This document shows, piece by piece, positions 7,262 to 10,627 of a DNA stretch of 10,627 bases (position 1 is its first letter; each line of letters opens with the position of its first letter). This DNA is from Armatimonadota bacterium (lineage in GTDB: Bacteria > Armatimonadota > Fimbriimonadia > Fimbriimonadales > Fimbriimonadaceae). The DNA is taken from positions 1 through 10,627 of the forward strand of contig DPBN01000015.1 of the NCBI GenBank assembly GCA_003516955.1, read 5' to 3'. The notes under the pieces are model-generated. The model had not been told where the DNA came from and searched no databases. It was given only the letters and a program-made list of their open reading frames with translations. The translations under genes were made by a program, and so were the position numbers.

Positions 7262-8755
7262 CTACGCGTGGGCCGGCGCGTGCGACTCCTCGCCGTGCTC
7301 CTCCTCGTGGTGCGTGACGAGCGACAGATAGACGCAGGTGAGCAGCGTGAAGATCAGCGCCTGCACCACCACCGTCAGCAGCTTGATGGGCAGCAGGAAC
7401 TCCCCGACCGGGATCAGGAGGGACTGGCCGAGCGGGTTCATGGCCGCGACGGCCTCGTGCCCCCCGTGGATGTTGCCGTAAAGTCGCAGGCTGAGCGACA
7501 CGTTCTTCATGATCTCGGAGACGACCTCGATCACGAAGATCACGGGGGAGACCAGCAGCGCCAGCACCCCGCCCAGCTGGGGCCCCGCGAAGTGTCGCAG
7601 GTGGCCCAGAAGGCCGTGCGCCCTCACGCCCTCGACCTGCACGTAACCCACCGCAAGCAGCGCCATCCCGAGGTTGAAGCTCAGGTTCCCGGTGGGCGAG
7701 AACCCGAAGAACAGCGCCACCAGGTTGCCGACGAAGATCACCAGCCAGAGCGTGGCGATGAACGGAACGTACTTGCGACCGTGCGCGCCGATGATGGACA
7801 GGCACATCCCTTCAAGGAACAGGTAGAGCTGCTCGGCGAGCATCGCGAAGAGTTGCCTCCGAACGGCCATCGACGAGTCGTCGGCCCGGCCGATCAGCTC
7901 CAGAACGCCCAGCAGCTCTCCGCCTGCTTCCAGCGGATGGAGGCTGGCCGGCCCCGGGCTGAGATAGCACAGTCGTGCTTCGAGATCCCTCGTCAGCAGG
8001 TGCTCGGCGACGCTCGGCACAAACAGGCTCCTGCGGGTCTCAGCGACCAGCTCGGCGGCGCAGCAGGGCCCGCCGGGAACGTGGAGCCGCTCCAGCGCGC
8101 GGCAGGCTTGCCGGTTCGCGCCCATCGCGCCCTCGAGGGCGTACTCCCCCGGCGTCTCGGTTCGGACCCACAGCAGGGCGCAGGCCAGCTCCGCGACCGA
8201 CGCCAGCTCGAACACCGCGGCCTTCGCCATCGCCTCGACGGACGGGTTCATCGCGATCGCCTGGCTGAGGCGGCGGAGGGCTTCGGCGGTCATGCGATGG
8301 CGGTCGGCGAGGGCCAGCGCCGACTGCTCGGCGGCGGCGTTGGTCACCAGCACCAGCGCCTCGCGCTCGCCGCCCCAGTCCAGCGGGGCGGCGTGGTACC
8401 GCAGGCCGTCGAGGTGGAGGGATCCCGGCGTGCCCTGCAGGGCGCCCTGCACGAGCGGCCCGATCTCGGTCGTGAGCGCCGACCGCTTCGCGCCCAGGCA
8501 CGGGCTTCTTGCCGCCAGCCCCCAGAGGCTGCGGGCGTATCCCAAGGCGTCCAGCAGGGCTACTCCGGCTTGGGCGGGGTCCAGCGCGCTGAGGAAGGCG
8601 GGCTCCGGCAGGTCGAGCACCAGCTCGGACCCGTCGCGCAACTGGAGGCGCACGGGAAAGCCTGCCAGACCTTCCCGCTTCCGGTCCTCGACGGTTCGCA
8701 CGCCGGAGGCCCGCAGAATCTCCTCCAGGCGGCGGGCTTCGGATGGCTCGCTCAC
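7262..8755 (-). CDS. atpB: GAF-domain / ATP synthase Fo subunit a fusion
   Basis: One open frame of 497 aa. Residues ~300-497 are ATP synthase subunit a, the stator half of the proton channel. They hold the helix LAEQLYLFLEGM, GRKYVPFIATLW, the essential Arg424 in LSLRLYGN (E. coli Arg210) and Gln465 in VVVQALIFTLLTCVYLSL (E. coli Gln252). Residues ~160-315 look like a complete GAF domain (helix LSQAIAMNPSVEAMAKAAV, strand ACALLWV, strand GELLGVLELIGR, terminal helix). The first ~150 residues are unrecognised, perhaps PAS-like. The usual N-terminal segment and first membrane helix of subunit a are absent and were not seen in another frame. The GTG at 8755 is the first plausible start after the divergent intergenic region (GAGG only 2 nt upstream). 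A separate short AtpB could start at ATG 7870 (202 aa), but that ATG has no Shine-Dalgarno site and still lacks helix 1. Subunit a identity is certain; physical fusion is likely but needs confirmation. Confidence 0.85.
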   Translation of the reverse strand: MSEPSEARRLEEILRASGVRTVEDRKREGLAGFPVRLQLRDGSELVLDLPEPAFLSALDPAQAGVALLDALGYARSLWGLAARSPCLGAKRSALTTEIGPLVQGALQGTPGSLHLDGLRYHAAPLDWGGEREALVLVTNAAAEQSALALADRHRMTAEALRRLSQAIAMNPSVEAMAKAAVFELASVAELACALLWVRTETPGEYALEGAMGANRQACRALERLHVPGGPCCAAELVAETRRSLFVPSVAEHLLTRDLEARLCYLSPGPASLHPLEAGGELLGVLELIGRADDSSMAVRRQLFAMLAEQLYLFLEGMCLSIIGAHGRKYVPFIATLWLVIFVGNLVALFFGFSPTGNLSFNLGMALLAVGYVQVEGVRAHGLLGHLRHFAGPQLGGVLALLVSPVIFVIEVVSEIMKNVSLSLRLYGNIHGGHEAVAAMNPLGQSLLIPVGEFLLPIKLLTVVVQALIFTLLTCVYLSLVTHHEEEHGEESHAPAHA

Positions 8756-8836
8756 TGCCTCAAGGGAATGATCGGTGCTGGGCCGGGCGGTCCTCACGGG
8801 ATACTTGCAGGGTCGGCCGGAGCGTAAGATGTTCGT
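8756..8836. promoter_or_regulatory. Divergent intergenic region upstream of the ATP synthase operon and the lipoprotein gene
   Basis: These 81 bp between two divergent starts must hold the promoters of both transcripts, unless the atp genes are read from further away. On the + strand, TAAGAT (8825-8830) resembles a -10 box and ends 6 nt before the GTG at 8837. That spacing would give a leaderless or nearly leaderless mRNA. No good -35 partner was found, and nothing convincing was seen for the - strand. Confidence 0.35.
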
Positions 8837-10603
8837 GTGAAGCGCCTGTGGCCGGTCGTCTCCGTGGTCGTCGTGGCTCTGCTCGCCGGGTGCGGCGGCG
8901 GTGGAGGAGGCGGCGGCGGCCGAACCGTCTCGGACTTCGTCTACAGCACCGACTGGGTTGCGGGATCGGCGGGACCCACGGGGCAGTCCCAGAGGATCGC
9001 CCTGCTGGACGCCGACGGCGTCGTGCGGTGGGAGGCGGTGGTCAACCGCGCGGTCGACGGCGTGCAGGCCCAGCCGCTGGCCTCGGTGCCGACGGGCAGC
9101 TTCCGGCTGGTGGCCGAGCTGTACAGCGAGCGCGACGCGGCCGGCGCGCAGACCGGACGGCTCTCGGCACAGGTCGAGATCGCGGCCAAGGGGACGTTCC
9201 AAACGGCGGTCGGCGCGCCCCCGGCGTCGCTGCGGATGCAGCCGACCGCGCTCACGCTCAAGGCGCCCGCCTCCGCCAGGCTGATCGCGACCCCCTTGGC
9301 CGCCGACCAACGCCCGGTGTTCGTGGCGTCCGACTCTCTGGCGTGGGGCTCCTCCTCGCCTTCGGTGGCCTCCGTGGATGAGGAGGGCATCGTGCAGGCC
9401 CTCAGCGCCGGCGAGGCGCAGATCGAGGCCCGCCACGTTCCCACCGGCCTGTCGGCGAGCGTTCCGGTCGTCGTAAACCCCGCGTCGGCCGAGCGGACCA
9501 AGTGGACCATCCTCGTGTTCCTGAACGCCGCCAACGACCTGGCCGAGTTCAGCGTGAAGGACGTGAACGAGATGGAGCGCGCCGCGCAGAACCCGCAGGT
9601 GCGGGTCGTCGTGCAGTGGAAGCTGGATCCGTCGTACCTGACGTCGGGCGGATTCCGAGGCACGCGGCGCTACCTGATCAAGCCGGACACCTCCTCGTCC
9701 ATCCGCAGCGAGCTGGTGCAGGACCTCGGCGAGCGCGTGGACATGGGTCGGGCGACCACCCTGCGGGACTTCCTGCAGTGGGGGATGGAGAACTATCCCG
9801 CCGACCGGTACGCGCTGATCGTATGGAACCACGGCAACGGTTGGCTCCGGTCGGCGACGGCTGCGGGTAGCCGTGCGATCAGTTACGACGACCTCACCGG
9901 CAGCGCCATCCAGGTGTGGCAGCTCGGCTACGCCCTGCAGGGGAGGCGGTTCGACTTCATCGCTTGGGACGCCAGCCTGATGCAGATGCTGGAGGTGGCC
10001 TACGAGGTGCGTGGGTTCACCGACTTCGTGATCGGGAGCGAGGAGAGCCCGCCGGGCGACGGCTACCCCTACGATGCGGTGCTGCGGAGGTTCCGCGACG
10101 ATCCCGACGCGCCGACCGAGACGCTCGCTCGCTCGTTCGTGGACGCGATGCTGGACGAGACCAGCTATTCGAACCGGAAGATCACGCAGAGCGTGCTGCG
10201 GACGTCCGCCCTCGCCGAGCTGGCGCGGTCCGTGGACGTGCTCGGCGCGGCGCTGGCCTCGAGCGCTTCGCAGTTGGACTCCGCCATGGCGCGGGTGCGG
10301 GCCGCCACGCAGGCCTACTCGCCGAGCGACTACCGACACTTCTACGACCTGCTGGGCTTGGCCAGGAACCTGGAGGACTCCGTCACGATTCCAGCGATCG
10401 TCGCGGCCGCGGGAGACGTGCGGCGCGCGGTGCAGGCCGCCGTGGCCTACGAACGCCACAACGCGCTGTCCCCCGGCAGCAACGGCGTGTCGATCGACCT
10501 CACTCCCAAGGACCGATGGAGCGCGTCCGGGCTGGCGGACTACCGCCGCCTTCAGCTGGCGGCCGACACGCGCTGGGACGAGTGGCTCGCGGTGGCGCCC
10601 TAG
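8837..10603 (+). CDS. Lipoprotein with BIG2-like domain and clostripain-type (C11) domain, catalytic Cys replaced by Ser
   Basis: Predicted exported lipoprotein, 588 aa. The signal peptide has a basic start, a hydrophobic core and the lipobox LLAGC with Cys19. Nine glycines (20-28) follow, a flexible tether off the membrane. Residues ~131-213 resemble a bacterial Ig-like group 2 domain (LAWGSSSPSVASVDEEGIV, then a Gly-Glu-Ala turn and final strands). From ~222 the clostripain family begins: WTILVFLNAANDL, the catalytic-His motif WNHGNGW with His332, and the block FDFIAWDASLMQMLEVAYE. In active members this last block reads D-A-C; here position 380 is Ser (codon AGC at 9974-9976). His and the surrounding motifs are kept, so it may be a pseudopeptidase, a binding protein or a Ser variant. 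GTG at 8837 was chosen because the signal peptide starts there; GGAG lies 14 nt upstream, which is too far to be convincing. No substrate can be inferred. Confidence 0.88.
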   Translation: MKRLWPVVSVVVVALLAGCGGGGGGGGGRTVSDFVYSTDWVAGSAGPTGQSQRIALLDADGVVRWEAVVNRAVDGVQAQPLASVPTGSFRLVAELYSERDAAGAQTGRLSAQVEIAAKGTFQTAVGAPPASLRMQPTALTLKAPASARLIATPLAADQRPVFVASDSLAWGSSSPSVASVDEEGIVQALSAGEAQIEARHVPTGLSASVPVVVNPASAERTKWTILVFLNAANDLAEFSVKDVNEMERAAQNPQVRVVVQWKLDPSYLTSGGFRGTRRYLIKPDTSSSIRSELVQDLGERVDMGRATTLRDFLQWGMENYPADRYALIVWNHGNGWLRSATAAGSRAISYDDLTGSAIQVWQLGYALQGRRFDFIAWDASLMQMLEVAYEVRGFTDFVIGSEESPPGDGYPYDAVLRRFRDDPDAPTETLARSFVDAMLDETSYSNRKITQSVLRTSALAELARSVDVLGAALASSASQLDSAMARVRAATQAYSPSDYRHFYDLLGLARNLEDSVTIPAIVAAAGDVRRAVQAAVAYERHNALSPGSNGVSIDLTPKDRWSASGLADYRRLQLAADTRWDEWLAVAP

Positions 10604-10627
10604 AGGCTCCAACAAGAAGGAAGGGCC

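Larger units (their letters stand above)
3254..8755 (-). other. ATP synthase operon atpBEFHAG (no atpD/atpC)
   Basis: Six genes run in one direction with gaps, in order, of about 69, 79, 1, 7 and 15 nt. This is the standard Fo-then-F1 order, but it ends after gamma. No promoter was recognised inside it, so one transcript from the divergent region at 8756-8836 is likely. The beta and epsilon genes must lie elsewhere, as known in several bacterial groups that keep atpDC as a separate unit. Confidence 0.85.

Noticed and set aside
7262..7870. Ordinary stand-alone atpB starting at ATG 7870
   Set aside because: No Shine-Dalgarno site precedes it, and the 202-aa product would still lack the first membrane helix. 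It is kept as an alternative but not preferred.
4763..8827. Long plus-strand open frames opposite the ATP synthase genes (4763-6634 and 6860-8827, among others)
   Set aside because: They are antisense to certain atp genes, with skewed Arg/Ala/Gly/His composition and no motifs.
8756..10615. Extension of the GAF-AtpB frame up to 10615 (1117 codons open on the minus strand)
   Set aside because: The added part is antisense to the lipoprotein gene, Arg/His/Gly-rich and low in structure. It is an open shadow frame of GC-rich coding DNA, and GTG 8755 is the last sensible start outside the divergent gene.
1..10627. tRNA or rRNA genes, CRISPR arrays, insertion sequences, integrase or attachment sites
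   Set aside because: No direct repeats with regular spacing, no transposase-like frame and no recognisable RNA gene were seen. The gaps between genes are too short to hold most of these.

Overview
The window is GC-rich bacterial DNA packed with genes, and no intergenic gap exceeds about 82 bases. The lipoprotein signal on the last gene and the bacterial F-type ATP synthase show a diderm-style or at least lipoprotein-exporting bacterium. A glycyl-radical enzyme, destroyed by oxygen when active, implies an anaerobic or micro-oxic life. The exact phylum cannot be read from the sequence. A high-GC lineage with a split ATP synthase operon (Armatimonadota/Fimbriimonadia would fit) is only a guess.

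Layout: (1) 72-842 (+) is a TPR plus five-helix membrane protein of unknown function, probably cut at its 5' end by the window. (2) 880-3231 (+) is a glycyl-radical dehydratase that closely resembles trans-4-hydroxy-L-proline dehydratase (HypD). (3) 3254-8755 (-) is an ATP synthase operon, transcribed convergently toward hypD, in the order atpB-atpE-atpF-atpH-atpA-atpG (a, c, b, delta, alpha, gamma). The beta and epsilon genes (atpD, atpC) that normally follow atpG are absent; the operon ends 22 bp from the hypD stop. (4) 8837-10603 (+), divergent from the ATP synthase operon, is a lipoprotein with a poly-glycine linker, a BIG2-like Ig domain and a clostripain-type (peptidase C11) domain whose catalytic Cys reads as Ser.

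The most unusual object is the first gene of the ATP synthase operon. It reads as one continuous 497-residue frame in which a GAF-type sensory domain runs directly into ATP synthase subunit a. The fusion replaces the N-terminal segment and first transmembrane helix of subunit a, and the join lies in a helix that fits both families. Removing that first helix should put the new N-terminus in the cytoplasm, where a GAF domain would be expected. In the same operon, subunit b carries an extra N-terminal hydrophobic helix. Together these suggest a remodelled, possibly ligand-regulated Fo stator. An assembly join or a deletion fusion is the main alternative.

How the genes work together: the six atp genes encode Fo (a, b, c) and part of F1 (alpha, gamma, delta) of one H+-type ATP synthase, which needs beta and epsilon from elsewhere. 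The hypD product would feed hydroxyproline into the proline pool via pyrroline-5-carboxylate. Its radical-SAM activase and a pyrroline-5-carboxylate reductase are not in the window. The flanking TPR protein and lipoprotein have no evident functional link to either.
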